DNA of 64,000 bases from Croceifilum oryzae (GCF_030814315.1 NZ_JAUSUV010000003.1:248001-312000), one strand, 5' to 3'; shown: positions 38,477 to 47,978, numbered from the stretch's first letter. Notes: generated by a model not told the origin, from the sequence alone. Program-made: numbers and translations.

Positions 38477-39517
38477 ATGAGCATTCGTGTTGCAATCAAT
38501 GGATTTGGACGCATTGGTAGAATGTTTTTTAGAAAAGCAATAGTTGACCCAACAATAGAAATAATAGCAATTAATGCTAGTTATCCAGCCGAAACATTAG
38601 CACATTTGATTAAGTATGACACAATTCATGGTTTTTTTGATGAGGAAGTAATCGCGACAGATGGCGGTATTTATGTAAATAAACAATTTGTTCGGTTAAC
38701 TTCTAACCGAAATCCAGCTGAGTTACCTTGGACAGAGTTACAAATTGATGTGGTCGTTGAAGCAACAGGGAAATTTATCGACCGAGAAGGAGCAGGGCTA
38801 CACTTACAAGCGGGTGCTAAAAAGGTAGTGATTTCGGCTCCGGCGAAAAATGAAGACGCTACCATTGTTTTAGGAGTAAATGAAGATATCTATCAACCCG
38901 AAAATCATCATATCATCTCAAATGCTTCTTGTACGACGAACTGTTTAGCTCCCGTTGCCAAAGTATTGCATGACACATTTGGGATTGAGCATGGTCTCAT
39001 GACAACGATCCATAGTTATACAAATGATCAATTAAATTTAGACAATCCACATAAAGATTTACGCCGGGCTCGTGCATGTGGTCAATCAATCATCCCAACC
39101 AAAACAGGAGCTGCTAAAGCATTGGGTCTGGTGATTCCAGAATTACAAGGAAAGTTAAACGGATTTTCTTTACGTGTCCCAACCCCTAATGTATCCATCG
39201 TCGATTTGGTTGTCGATCTAAAAACAGATGTTACGAAAGATCAAGTAAATCATGCCTTAAAGCAAGCCGCTGAAGGTATGATGAAAGGAATTCTAGCTTA
39301 TACGGAATTACCATTGGTATCATCGGATTTCATTGGTAACGAAAACTCTTCTATAGTAGATGGGCTATCTACTATGGTGATGGGTGACCGCCAAGTAAAA
39401 GTGTTAGCATGGTATGATAATGAATGGGGTTATTCTTGTCGCATCGTCGATTTGGTGAAACTAGTGGCTTCTTCTGCTAGTCAAGAGAATGAGCAAATAA
39501 AAGTGCAGTCGGCTTAG
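38477..39517 (+). CDS. gapB: glyceraldehyde-3-phosphate dehydrogenase, gluconeogenic GapB type
   Basis: 346 residues. NAD(P) fold INGFGRIGRMFFRKA, catalytic Cys in NASCTTNCLAPVAKVL around residue 153, and DNEWGYSCR. Like B. subtilis GapB it has NASYPAETLAHLIKYDTIHG and TNDQLNLDNPHKDLRRARA instead of the GapA versions; GapB works toward gluconeogenesis, preferring NADP. The CcpN-like site in its promoter supports the assignment. Confidence 0.93.
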   Translation: MSIRVAINGFGRIGRMFFRKAIVDPTIEIIAINASYPAETLAHLIKYDTIHGFFDEEVIATDGGIYVNKQFVRLTSNRNPAELPWTELQIDVVVEATGKFIDREGAGLHLQAGAKKVVISAPAKNEDATIVLGVNEDIYQPENHHIISNASCTTNCLAPVAKVLHDTFGIEHGLMTTIHSYTNDQLNLDNPHKDLRRARACGQSIIPTKTGAAKALGLVIPELQGKLNGFSLRVPTPNVSIVDLVVDLKTDVTKDQVNHALKQAAEGMMKGILAYTELPLVSSDFIGNENSSIVDGLSTMVMGDRQVKVLAWYDNEWGYSCRIVDLVKLVASSASQENEQIKVQSA

Positions 39518-39540
39518 TATATAATATGGTTAGACAGGGT

Positions 39541-39571
39541 AAAACCCGAGCTCTAGTAGGCTCGGGTTTTT
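39541..39571 (+). terminator. terminator after gapB
   Basis: AAAACCCGAGC/GCTCGGGTTTT plus one T, 8-base loop. Confidence 0.9.
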
Positions 39572-39674
39572 AGGCACTTCCGATTTTTCATTGTTTATAT
39601 CAAGGTTGATGAAATAAAATAGATTTGAAACCACTAGAGCGAAAGTTGTTTGGATGGTGAAGGAGGACGTAAGG

Positions 39675-40166
39675 ATGAGATGTCCAGAATGTAATCATTA
39701 TGGATCTCGTGTGTTAGATTCACGACCTGCCCATGAAGGAAGAGCGATTCGCAGGCGGAGAGAATGCGAAGAGTGCGAACAGCGATTTACAACCTTTGAG
39801 ATGATAGAGGAAAAACCGTTAATTGTGGTGAAAAAAGATGGAAGCAGAGAAGAGTTTAATCATGAAAAATTACTACGTGGTTTGATTCGAGCTTGTGAAA
39901 AGCGCCCTGTTTCGGTTGAAAGCTTAGAAAAATTAGTCCATGAGATTGAAAAACAGTTACGTGATCAAAATACTTCAGAAGTTCTCAGTAATGAAATTGG
40001 AGAATATGTAATGGATCGCTTGATGACCATTGATGAGGTAGCTTATGTTCGATTTGCTTCTGTCTATCGCCAGTTTAAAGATATTCACGTTTTTGTTACA
40101 GAATTAGACTTATTACAACGTTCTCGTCAGGAGAATACCGACAAGGCTTCTGAGGAAGAGGATTAA
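39675..40166 (+). CDS. nrdR: transcriptional repressor NrdR
   Basis: 163 residues. N-terminal zinc ribbon [17 protein letters not shown] with second pair CEECEQRF, then an ATP-cone domain ([22 protein letters not shown]). Senses ATP/dATP and represses ribonucleotide reductase genes. ATG 39675 has AGGAGG eight bases upstream. Leads into dnaB-dnaI. Confidence 0.95.
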   Translation: MRCPECNHYGSRVLDSRPAHEGRAIRRRRECEECEQRFTTFEMIEEKPLIVVKKDGSREEFNHEKLLRGLIRACEKRPVSVESLEKLVHEIEKQLRDQNTSEVLSNEIGEYVMDRLMTIDEVAYVRFASVYRQFKDIHVFVTELDLLQRSRQENTDKASEEED

Positions 40167-40252
40167 TTGGATAAAAATGAGCTTTTTTCTAAAATTGGAA
40201 CCTATGTTAAAATGGACAAATCAGTATTGAAAGTGTGGAGGAAGACCAGAAG

Positions 40253-41719
40253 ATGGCGTTTCATTGGAAAGAATTAGGGTGGTATTGTCGTTCTCATCGT
40301 CCGTTGGCACCCACTGATTTGATTGTGCTAACCCAACTGTATCAACCATTGATCGGGGCAACTGCCTATAGTCTCTATTTAACTCTTTCCTATCAATTGC
40401 CTATCGAACGTGCAGGGATGACGGAAGTTCATACACATGCCATGCTAATGAAGATGCTAGGAGCACCCTACGACTCTTTTTTAGAGGCTCGTCATCGGCT
40501 GGAAGGCGTAGGATTACTAAATACGTATGAGCTTGGGAATCCCCAGAATGGCTTAATCTATGAATATGAATTGGTTTCCCCTCTTTCTCCTGTCCAATTT
40601 TTTCAGAGTGAAGTTTTTAATCTAGCTCTATATCAATCGGTAGGAAAAGAGATATATCCAGAACTACGAAAGAGATTGCTAGGACCGATGCCATCTGAAA
40701 ACTGGCGAAAACAAGTAAAACGAAATGTGACAAAGCCATTTAAAGATGTATACGGCAGTTTCTCTCCCCATGATCTGCAACAGATGGGAGAGATTGATCA
40801 AGAATTTCCAGCTCCTGAGCATCCTATTAGAGAAGATTTACAACAAGGACAGATTCCGATGTGGTCCGATGAGGATTTTACCTCTATAAAATTACGCTTG
40901 CAGTCGATTATCCACTCAAGTACATGGACCCCAGAATGTATTGCTCAATTAAAAGAGATTTGTTTCTTATATCAATTAGAAACGTGGGATTTGGTTGCCG
41001 TTTTACAGGATCCGTATATTACGCAACGCGGGGAGATCAACTTAGAACGTCTTCGAAATTATGTCCGCGGAGAGTACCAACTTCGTTTTGGTGGATTGCC
41101 ACAGGTTCAAACCCATCAAAAGCAGTCCCAGGAAGATATATCTTTTAAACAGACACAGCTCGTTCGGGAAAGTCAAGAGACGATCGCGCCAGATGCTTCA
41201 CCAGAAGAGAGGCACTTTCATTTGCTGGCTACCGTATCTCCTGTAGAATTGTTACATCGCTATCAAGGGGGCGGTCCTGTCTCAGATAGTGATTTAAAGA
41301 TTGTGGAGAAGTTGGTGCAAAAGTATGATTTATCGCCCCAAGTTGTAAATGTGTTGATTGACTATGTGATGATTAAATACAATCGAAAATTAACCTGGAG
41401 TCTGATTGATAAGATTGCTGCACACTGGGTACGGGCACAAGTAAAAACAATGGAGCAGGCAATCGAAATAGCTAAGAGTGAGCAATGGGAGTCGCAGGGC
41501 AATGTAGGAACGACAGCTCGATCTACGAAATCAAAGCGTTCCAAATCGATTCTACCCAAAGCAGTGGCACAACAGTTGGAGCGGGAAAAAAATAATGAAG
41601 TTGCACCTACACTGAGTGAAGAGGAATTAGAGCAAAATAAGATAAGACTACAAGCCAAACTTCGTCTAATGAATGAAAAATTAGCGAATCGAGGACGAGA
41701 AAAGGAGCAGATGCCGTGA
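40253..41719 (+). CDS. dnaB: replication initiation and membrane attachment protein DnaB
   Basis: About 488 residues, Bacillus-type DnaB (not the helicase). Works with DnaD and DnaI to load the replicative helicase at the origin and on restarted forks. N-terminal DDBH1-like wing (WYCRSHRPLAPTDLIVLTQL), C-terminal DDBH2 (SDSDLKIVEKLVQKYDLSP, VLIDYVMIKYNRKL) and an acidic/basic tail. Stop overlaps the dnaI start (GTGA). ATG 40253 follows GGAGGA at ten bases. Confidence 0.92.
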   Translation: MAFHWKELGWYCRSHRPLAPTDLIVLTQLYQPLIGATAYSLYLTLSYQLPIERAGMTEVHTHAMLMKMLGAPYDSFLEARHRLEGVGLLNTYELGNPQNGLIYEYELVSPLSPVQFFQSEVFNLALYQSVGKEIYPELRKRLLGPMPSENWRKQVKRNVTKPFKDVYGSFSPHDLQQMGEIDQEFPAPEHPIREDLQQGQIPMWSDEDFTSIKLRLQSIIHSSTWTPECIAQLKEICFLYQLETWDLVAVLQDPYITQRGEINLERLRNYVRGEYQLRFGGLPQVQTHQKQSQEDISFKQTQLVRESQETIAPDASPEERHFHLLATVSPVELLHRYQGGGPVSDSDLKIVEKLVQKYDLSPQVVNVLIDYVMIKYNRKLTWSLIDKIAAHWVRAQVKTMEQAIEIAKSEQWESQGNVGTTARSTKSKRSKSILPKAVAQQLEREKNNEVAPTLSEEELEQNKIRLQAKLRLMNEKLANRGREKEQMP

Positions 41720-42651
41720 ATCCCATTTCTGAAATTGCAGGGCCGATGTTACGTCGGGCAGGAATTACACCAGAGCAAATGAACAAGCAAGTAAACTTGT
41801 TGAAACAACATCGGGCAGTCCGCAGTTTTGTGGAGCGACATCCTGACATTCCACAAGAGCAGTATCTCCGTTCGCTTCCTCAGATGAATCAGATGGTGTC
41901 CGAGTGGGAGAATTGTAGTCGTTGCTCTGGTTTAGAAAGATGCCCTAATATGATCTCTGGGCATTATCCATATCTAAATCAATATGGTGGATATATTGAG
42001 TTTCGGATGAAGAAATGTCAAAAATTAGCCGCTTTTGAATCCATGAAAGAGAAGCAGAAGCTAATTCGATCTCTCCATATTCCGAAAGAGATATTGAATT
42101 CAAGCTTTGAAACAATGGAGTTTGATGAACGAAGTGAAGTGATCGCTGCTACGATGGATTTTTGCATGTCCTTTTCGGAAGGAATTCCGGCAAGGGGATT
42201 ATATTTACATGGTCCGCTCGGAGTAGGTAAAAGCCGAATTGCAGGAGCGATTGCAAATAAGTTAGTCGAGCATAACATCCATTCGTACCTGGTGTATGTT
42301 CCAGACCTGATAAGGGAAGTTCAGGATGCGATTCAAGATCATTCCCTACAACAGAAGCTGCAAGCATTTAAAGAGGTACAAGTCCTCATTTTAGATGATA
42401 TTGGGGCAGAGTACTTAACCGTGTGGAAGCGTGACGAAATTTTAGGCGCTTTGCTTCATTATCGGGCGGCAGAGGGCTTGCCTACTATCTATACATCTAA
42501 CTTGGACTTAGAAGAGTTAGAGACTCACCTTCGCTTAGGTGAAAAGAATGTACAAGATGTGATGAAGGCGAAGCGGATCATGGAACGAATTCAACATTAT
42601 ACAACTGCTTATTTTGTTGATGGACATAATCGAAGGAAAAGTGAGCTGTAA
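41716..42651 (+). CDS. dnaI: helicase loader DnaI
   Basis: 311 residues. N-terminal helicase-binding domain with zinc-type Cys cluster (CSRCSGLERC and a later KKC); AAA+ domain with Walker A in YLHGPLGVGKSRIAGAI (near residue 165) and Walker B LILDDIGAEYLT, sensor TIYTSNLDLEEL. Loads the DnaC-type helicase. GTG start behind AAAGGAG, sharing bases with the dnaB stop. Confidence 0.95.
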   Translation: MNPISEIAGPMLRRAGITPEQMNKQVNLLKQHRAVRSFVERHPDIPQEQYLRSLPQMNQMVSEWENCSRCSGLERCPNMISGHYPYLNQYGGYIEFRMKKCQKLAAFESMKEKQKLIRSLHIPKEILNSSFETMEFDERSEVIAATMDFCMSFSEGIPARGLYLHGPLGVGKSRIAGAIANKLVEHNIHSYLVYVPDLIREVQDAIQDHSLQQKLQAFKEVQVLILDDIGAEYLTVWKRDEILGALLHYRAAEGLPTIYTSNLDLEELETHLRLGEKNVQDVMKAKRIMERIQHYTTAYFVDGHNRRKSEL

Positions 42652-42670
42652 AAATATAATAAAAAACATG

Positions 42671-42700
42671 TTGCATTCAGGAAGAAGACCATGTTATACT
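42671..42700 (+). promoter_or_regulatory. promoter of the tRNA cluster
   Basis: TTGCAT, 18-base spacer, TATACT, about 50 bases before tRNA-Phe. Confidence 0.6.
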
Positions 42701-42750
42701 CTTTCTTGTCAGTAGCGAACGTTACATAATAACTACTAACAAGAAAGTAT

Positions 42751-42826
<76 letters not shown>

Positions 42827-42829
42827 TTT

Positions 42830-42904
42830 GCGGAAGTGGCTCAGTGGTAGAGCATCGCCTTGCCAAGGCGAGGGTCGCGGGTTCGAGTCCCGTCTTCCGC
42901 TCCA
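42830..42904 (+). tRNA. tRNA-Gly (GCC)
   Basis: 75 bases; acceptor GCGGAAG/CTTCCGC, anticodon GCC at 42862-42864, T-loop GGTTCGAGTCC, encoded CCA. Confidence 0.98.
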
Positions 42905-42930
42905 TTTTTAAAAATGAATTATACTGCCTT

Positions 42931-43019
42931 GCCGGGGTGGCGGAATAGGCAGACGCACAGGACTTAAAATCCTGCGGTAGGTGACTACCGTGTCGGTTCG
43001 AGCCCGACCCTCGGCACCA
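42931..43019 (+). tRNA. tRNA-Leu (TAA)
   Basis: 89 bases with a long variable arm (GCGGTAGGTGACTACCGT), anticodon TAA at 42965-42967, encoded CCA. Confidence 0.98.
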
Positions 43020-43022
43020 TAT

Positions 43023-43063
43023 AAAAAACGGTTTGCAAACAAAAGTGCAAACCGTTTTTTTTG
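43023..43063 (+). terminator. terminator after tRNA cluster
   Basis: AAAAAACGGTTTGCA/TGCAAACCGTTTTTT, 8-base loop, eight T. Confidence 0.95.
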
Positions 43064-43173
43064 TAAAAATATAAATGATAGATACAATTTAGATATTGAA
43101 TAATTGATGATGATACATAAAAAATTCCCTACTAGGGGTTAGAATATTTATCAACTGAAGGAGAGTACATAAT

Positions 43174-43911
43174 ATGCCAGCGCATTCTATGGGTTTTGCG
43201 ATCGAAAGTGAAGAGCAGTTTATGGAGTACCTAGATCTTGTTGTTCGAACGGGTGAGCAAACAGAGACTTCATTTGGCAGGAAGTTTTCGCTCGTTTTTT
43301 CGAATGGAGAAGAGATCGTTGCGCTTATGGATGAGGATCATGAAGTGTTTCATGTCAATTTTCACCATCGTAAAGGGATGGCTTCTCCGGTCGGGATCTA
43401 TGAAGTGGATACGAATGAAGAAGGTGAATTGACAGGGCTCACATTTGGTTCGATGAGACCAGAAGAGGAGACAAACCCAGAGTCGGGTATGTATCCATTT
43501 GTGTTTCAAACAGGAGATATGGAAGTGTTAGAGGCATTTCAACAGTCTGAAACGCGTAACGTGGAGATTGCTGCATTTGCGCATCAGGTACGTTGTTTTG
43601 CTACGGAAGAGGAATTTGATCAAAAACAAGATCCAGAAGTTCCTCTGTCATCTGAATCCTTGGTTCCACTTGGGATTTTTAACGATGAAGTGAACGATGT
43701 TCTTGCTCCAACCATTCTATTAAATGGTGTAGTAACAGATGTAGAACTCTTGCAAAATGAGCTATCTCAAGCACAATACTGGCAATTTACTGTGCAGACA
43801 GTGGGTGCAGCTTATGTCGTATTTGCTTCGCTAGATCGTGTGACTGAAGGCGAGCCAGCAGTTGGCGGGATTGTATCAGTAGAAGCATGGCTAACTGGGC
43901 GTTTTGTATAG
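43174..43911 (+). CDS. hypothetical protein, 245 residues
   Basis: Starts at ATG behind GAAGGAGAG. No signal peptide or membrane segment, strongly acidic. Mixed alpha-beta; paired blocks (FSLVFSNGEEIVALMDEDHEVFHVNFHHRKG; then a C-terminal ILLNGVVTDVELLQNE, YWQFTVQTVGAAYVVF, VSVEAWLTGRF) suggest two small domains, the last OB-like. I recognise no family. Flanked by the tRNA cluster and mqnC, each with its own terminator, so monocistronic. Confidence 0.7.
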   Translation: MPAHSMGFAIESEEQFMEYLDLVVRTGEQTETSFGRKFSLVFSNGEEIVALMDEDHEVFHVNFHHRKGMASPVGIYEVDTNEEGELTGLTFGSMRPEEETNPESGMYPFVFQTGDMEVLEAFQQSETRNVEIAAFAHQVRCFATEEEFDQKQDPEVPLSSESLVPLGIFNDEVNDVLAPTILLNGVVTDVELLQNELSQAQYWQFTVQTVGAAYVVFASLDRVTEGEPAVGGIVSVEAWLTGRFV

Positions 43912-43939
43912 TGATCGATCCTCTATAGGTTGACGAATG

Positions 43940-43980
43940 AGCACATGAATTTGTGATAAACAAAATTCATGTGCTTTGTG
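43940..43980 (+). terminator. terminator
   Basis: Perfect 13-bp stem AGCACATGAATTT and complement, followed by TTGTG; weak T-run. Confidence 0.65.
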
Positions 43981-44043
43981 CAGTCATGTGATAAAATGAA
44001 CATGATGAATGATTGTGGATTCGTTGTTGATTAACTAGTAATA

Positions 44044-44126
44044 GCATAGGAATAGGGGTCATGTATTTCCCTACTGAGTTTTTAGTAAGCTGATTATTTG
44101 AGTTTTGGGGAGATACATGCTCTAGG
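44044..44126. repeat. deleted, inverted copy of the structured repeat element
   Basis: GGAATAGGGGTCATGTAT at the left matches the complement of copy 1's right end (GGAATAGGGGCAATGTAT), and TATTTGAGTTTTGGGGAGATACATG at the right matches the complement of copy 1's left end. The centre is missing. Ends pair with each other (CATGTATTTCCC with GGGGAGATACATG). Lies directly before mqnC. Confidence 0.5.
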
Positions 44127-44164
44127 ACTTTACTTTTTATATATGGAATCTGGAGGTGAATGAG

Positions 44165-45280
44165 ATGTCGAACATCGATGCGATATTGGAACGCGCATTA
44201 AAAGGAGAGAGACTTACGTTTGAAGACGGCGTCTCTTTATGGAATAGTGATGAAATAGAGAAAATCGGCGAGGCAGCGAATCAAATGATGTTAAAAAAGC
44301 ATCCGGAGCCGGTTACCACTTTTGTCATTGGACGTAATATTAACTACACCAATGTGTGTGATACGTATTGTCGTTTCTGCGCTTTTTACCGAGCGCCCGG
44401 CTCTACAGAAGGGTATGTATTAGACGATGATACGGTTTTCCAAAAAATTCAAGAAACCATTGATGTAGGCGGTACCGAAATCCTCATGCAAGGTGGGACC
44501 AACCCTAATTTGCCATTTCACTACTACACGGACCTTTTACGTGAGATTAAGAAGCGATTCCCTGAGATCACGATGCATTCATTTTCTCCAGCTGAGATTC
44601 GGAAGATGCAAGAGGTTTCGGATGGACTTACGCTGGAAGAAGTAATTCGTGAGTTAAAAGAAGCGGGACTCGATTCCCTTCCTGGTGGAGGTGCTGAGAT
44701 CCTAGATAATCGTATCCGTAAACAGATTTCTCGTTTAAAGGGAACATGGGAAGATTGGATGGAAGTGATGGATACTGCACATCGTGTGGGCTTGCATTCG
44801 ACTGCTACGATGGTAATCGGCTTCGGGGAGACCATGGAAGAGCGTGTCATGCATTTACTTCGCATACGTGAACAGCAGGATCGGACAGGCGGTTTCCTCG
44901 CTTTTATCGTATGGACATTCCAACCAGACTTTACAAATCTAAAGCGTGAAAAACTTTCCCCTGAAGAATATCTAAAAGCTGTAGCGATTGCGAGGCTTAT
45001 GCTAGATAACATTGATAACTTCCAATCCTCTTGGGTAACTATGGGACCGGATATCGGGAAGAAGTCGCTTCATTTTGGTTGTAATGACTTCGGTAGTACG
45101 ATGATCGAAGAAAACGTAGTTTCTGCCGCGGGCACAACTCATAAAGTAAATAACAACCTCGCCATCAAGCTCATCCGTGATGCTGGTAAAGTACCTGCCC
45201 AAAGGAACACGAAGTACCGGACTTTACGTGTCTTTGAGGAAGGCGAATTTACCGAGAACGACTTTGTTATGCAAAATTAA
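44165..45280 (+). CDS. mqnC: cyclic dehypoxanthinyl futalosine synthase
   Basis: 371 residues, radical-SAM enzyme of the futalosine route to menaquinone. The cluster motif is CDTYCRFCAFYR (Cys-x3-Cys-x2-Cys) near residue 59-66, with MQGGTNPNLPFHYY, HSFSPAEIRKM, LPGGGAEIL and GFGETMEERVMHLLRIRE typical of MqnC/CofH-like enzymes. ATG 44165 follows GGAGGTGA. Presence implies this organism makes menaquinone through futalosine, not the classical men pathway, unless both occur. Confidence 0.92.
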   Translation: MSNIDAILERALKGERLTFEDGVSLWNSDEIEKIGEAANQMMLKKHPEPVTTFVIGRNINYTNVCDTYCRFCAFYRAPGSTEGYVLDDDTVFQKIQETIDVGGTEILMQGGTNPNLPFHYYTDLLREIKKRFPEITMHSFSPAEIRKMQEVSDGLTLEEVIRELKEAGLDSLPGGGAEILDNRIRKQISRLKGTWEDWMEVMDTAHRVGLHSTATMVIGFGETMEERVMHLLRIREQQDRTGGFLAFIVWTFQPDFTNLKREKLSPEEYLKAVAIARLMLDNIDNFQSSWVTMGPDIGKKSLHFGCNDFGSTMIEENVVSAAGTTHKVNNNLAIKLIRDAGKVPAQRNTKYRTLRVFEEGEFTENDFVMQN

Positions 45281-45299
45281 TCAAATCATATCCATATGG

Positions 45300-45330
45300 G
45301 CCTTCTTTCGTATAGAAAGAGGGCTTTTTT
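45300..45330 (+). terminator. terminator after mqnC
   Basis: GCCTTCTTTC/GAAAGAGGGC then six T. Confidence 0.9.
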
Positions 45331-45431
45331 GATGTATGATAAATATTTTTCTTTTCAATTATCTTGAAAGAGATTACAATGGTCTTTGTGGCTTTAAACA
45401 AAAATTATATATAGAAGAATGGAAGGATATT

Positions 45432-46049
45432 ATGAAGAAGTTTCTTGCTATTATGCTTTCTCTCGTTCTCTTGTCTGGTTGTTCATTGTTCTCGGATTCT
45501 GTTAATGTGAATGAACTTGGAAAAGAGATGGGAAAAGTAGTATCGAAGTTTAATGACAACGAACAAAAATATACGAAAATCGCTTCTCACGAAACAGAAA
45601 TAGGTAGCATTTTTCTTTCTATGGATAAAACTGGACTAGATCAAACTAAAATTAAACAGGTGAGCGAGAAGCAAGCAGAAATAAGAAAGTTGCTTACAGA
45701 GTCTAAGACAGAATTAGAGAATGTGGCTAAAGAATTGCCTAACCTTCAAAAAAAGGTAGATAAAATTAAGAAAGAGAAGTTAAAGAACGCTGCCGATACT
45801 TTTCTGACGAATTTCAAACTTCTTATTGATTCTAAACAAAAGGTTATCTCCGGATACGAAAAATTTCAAACCAATCAAGAATCGATTGTGAAAGATGCGG
45901 CATCGAACAAAGAACCTTCGATGACACAAATGAATGATGAGACAAAGCTACAGGGTGAACTTATGACCTTACAGAGCGAATCTCTACAAAAATTAAGCAT
46001 GTATAATAAATCTTGGCAAGAATTTGCTGACACAGTTAACAAGAAGTAA
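45432..46049 (+). CDS. YkyA-like lipoprotein
   Basis: 205 residues. Lipoprotein signal MKKFLAIMLSLVLLSGCSLF with the lipobox Cys near residue 18. The rest is a long helical, Lys/Glu-rich coiled coil (ETEIGSIFLSMDKTGLDQTK, KELPNLQKKVDKIKKE). The pattern fits the YkyA family of putative cell-wall-binding lipoproteins. Anchored on the outer membrane leaflet; function unknown. ATG 45432 after GGAAGGA. Confidence 0.78.
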   Translation: MKKFLAIMLSLVLLSGCSLFSDSVNVNELGKEMGKVVSKFNDNEQKYTKIASHETEIGSIFLSMDKTGLDQTKIKQVSEKQAEIRKLLTESKTELENVAKELPNLQKKVDKIKKEKLKNAADTFLTNFKLLIDSKQKVISGYEKFQTNQESIVKDAASNKEPSMTQMNDETKLQGELMTLQSESLQKLSMYNKSWQEFADTVNKK

Positions 46050-46374
46050 CTCTCCTAATCTCTGATACAGATAATAAAGAAGAAAAAAGCCTTAGTCTCT
46101 GATTTTAGAGGATTAGGGCTTTTTCTGGTTATTGAACCATTTAGAGAATCAATAAAGCAAAGGAGGATCTATTTACTTCTAAACAGGTTAGAAATTTTTT
46201 AATTAAGGAAATTAGTTAAGATAATATATAATAGAATATGTATTATACATAAAGTCTATTATTTGACCAGTATAGGAGCCAATTAGGGGCAATGTATCCT
46301 TTGGACTGTCCTCATCTGCTAACAACAGACTCGAAACGAAGTTTTATATCCGTTTTACAAGGGGGATAGATCAA
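46050..46374. other. intergenic region before the YdjM-like gene
   Basis: 325 bases. Contains the terminator at 46083-46127, an AT-rich stretch with possible promoter elements, and TAGGGGCAATGTATC (46284-46298), a 15-base exact match to one end of the structured repeat element. No gene seen. Confidence 0.5.
46083..46127 (+). terminator. terminator after the lipoprotein gene
   Basis: AAAAGCCTTAGTCTCTGATTTT pairs imperfectly with GAGGATTAGGGCTTTTT; T-run included. Confidence 0.7.
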
Positions 46375-46968
46375 ATGACAGGAAAAACACATTTATCAAT
46401 GGGAGCGTTGTTCGGAGTAGGTTATGCTACTCTGCATACAGATGGAAACCAAGACTGGCTAACTCTTTCCATTGGGATTGCTGTGGCGACTCTTAGTAGT
46501 ATGTTGCCTGATTTAGATCATAAGGGAAGCTATATTAGTAAATATCTAACGTTAAACTTGAAGACCCGATATCGGTCGATTTTTGCCTCTTTAATTGGGA
46601 TTTTGCTCATAGCGGCATGTTTTTATTATAAGGGTCCGCTATGGATTGCATTAACGGGTTTATATGTGGTGATTGCAGCCTATGTTCCTCATAGGAGTTT
46701 TACTCACTCTCTTATGGGAGTAGGACTAGTAGGAATGATTAGCTTTTTAGCTGTGCCGAATCAGGTGTACTTCGGATACTTTATGGCTGGTTACCTCTCG
46801 CATTTATTTGCCGATGCATTAACGGTATCGGGCATTCCATTATTTTGGCCCAATAAAACGGGTTTTCGATTAGCTAGAATAAAAACAAATACCCGCTGGG
46901 ATATTATTATTCGTTATGTATCAGGTATTTTTACGGTGATCGGGCTGGGATATTTAGTGCTTCATTGA
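46375..46968 (+). CDS. YdjM-type membrane-bound metal-dependent hydrolase (DUF457)
   Basis: 197 residues. Family signature: start MTGKTHLSMGALFG with THxxxG, SMLPDLDHKGSYIS with Asp-His, HRSFTHSLMG, and AGYLSHLFADALTVSGI, giving His/Asp metal ligands set between four to five helices. Members include LexA-regulated YdjM of E. coli; the reaction is not known. ATG after AAGGGGGATAG. Confidence 0.85.
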   Translation: MTGKTHLSMGALFGVGYATLHTDGNQDWLTLSIGIAVATLSSMLPDLDHKGSYISKYLTLNLKTRYRSIFASLIGILLIAACFYYKGPLWIALTGLYVVIAAYVPHRSFTHSLMGVGLVGMISFLAVPNQVYFGYFMAGYLSHLFADALTVSGIPLFWPNKTGFRLARIKTNTRWDIIIRYVSGIFTVIGLGYLVLH

Positions 46969-47050
46969 GTTTTTGGTTTTGTGTATACCTTAGCCAATCA
47001 CCCCATATACTAGGAGAAATGCCAGTGTGGACAAAGAAAGGAGTGGGACG

Positions 47051-47947
47051 TTGGACTACTCTATTTCCATTTCTCGTCGAGATCCCATTCAGTTGGCGTT
47101 TTTACGTGATCGCTTTGGCAACATGATAATGAAATTAAAGAAGATTGGCGTCAATGCATCATTCGTAGAAGAACCAACTGGAGAGCTTCATTTTTTCAAA
47201 ATACATACCCAACGGAAGCGTCGGCTTCAGGACAAGGAAGTCCATCGAGAGATGGGAGACGCAATAGCCAGCTTTCTGTGTGATTTTGCTGAAACAGATT
47301 TAATCAGGGGAATCATTCAAAAGGAACACACGAACATCAAGCTAGATGAGATGGATCAGATTGAATTTCGGGCGCAACAATTATTAGAACGAAATTCATG
47401 GAGCTACTTACGCACTGGTTATCATGTTCGTAAAGAACGGATTAGTAAGCAAATTGCGATGTATCTAGATTCAAATCGTGTCCTGTCCATTGATGGATTT
47501 GTTCGATTTCGTCTAAAAGCGTATCGGAAGTCACTCGTTCGTTGTGTAAAAGATGCGTATGAAGAGTATCAATTAGATAAAGAGTATCGCGATTTTATTG
47601 AACTCCTGCGCTATTTTGTGTCGGTTCAAAGTCCGAAAGTAGAACTTATTCATGTCGTTCATAGAGGATCGAAGCAGTTTCAGCTGTTAAAGGAAGATGG
47701 AACTCCTTACCAACTTCGCGAATTGGACGGAGCTGTGCAAGAATTGATGGATCAAAGCCTTTCGCATGAAGATTTAGTGGTTAGTTCCCTTTTATCGATC
47801 GCACCTGAAAAGCTAGTCTTGCACACGAAGCAACAAGAGGAAAATGTGATTCGTACACTTCTCCAGATTTTTGAGGGAAGGGTAGTGGTGTGTCATGATT
47901 GCCAGCACTGCCATGTGAAATCGATTCCGGTGCAAGAAGATGCTTGA
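47051..47947 (+). CDS. ytxC: sporulation protein YtxC
   Basis: 298 residues, TTG 47051 behind AAAGGAGTG. Located before thrS as in Bacillus. Conserved parts: FVRFRLKAYRKSLVRCVKDAYEEY and the C-terminal CHDCQHCHVKS. Predicted cytoplasmic, of unknown biochemical role, conserved in spore formers. The stop overlaps the -35 of the thrS leader promoter. Confidence 0.85.
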   Translation: MDYSISISRRDPIQLAFLRDRFGNMIMKLKKIGVNASFVEEPTGELHFFKIHTQRKRRLQDKEVHREMGDAIASFLCDFAETDLIRGIIQKEHTNIKLDEMDQIEFRAQQLLERNSWSYLRTGYHVRKERISKQIAMYLDSNRVLSIDGFVRFRLKAYRKSLVRCVKDAYEEYQLDKEYRDFIELLRYFVSVQSPKVELIHVVHRGSKQFQLLKEDGTPYQLRELDGAVQELMDQSLSHEDLVVSSLLSIAPEKLVLHTKQQEENVIRTLLQIFEGRVVVCHDCQHCHVKSIPVQEDA

Positions 47948-47972
47948 TCTTTTGGTCCTACTTGCATATAAT
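47944..47972 (+). promoter_or_regulatory. promoter of the thrS T-box leader
   Basis: TTGATC, 17-base spacer, TATAAT. Confidence 0.75.
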
Positions 47973-47978
47973 GATTAA

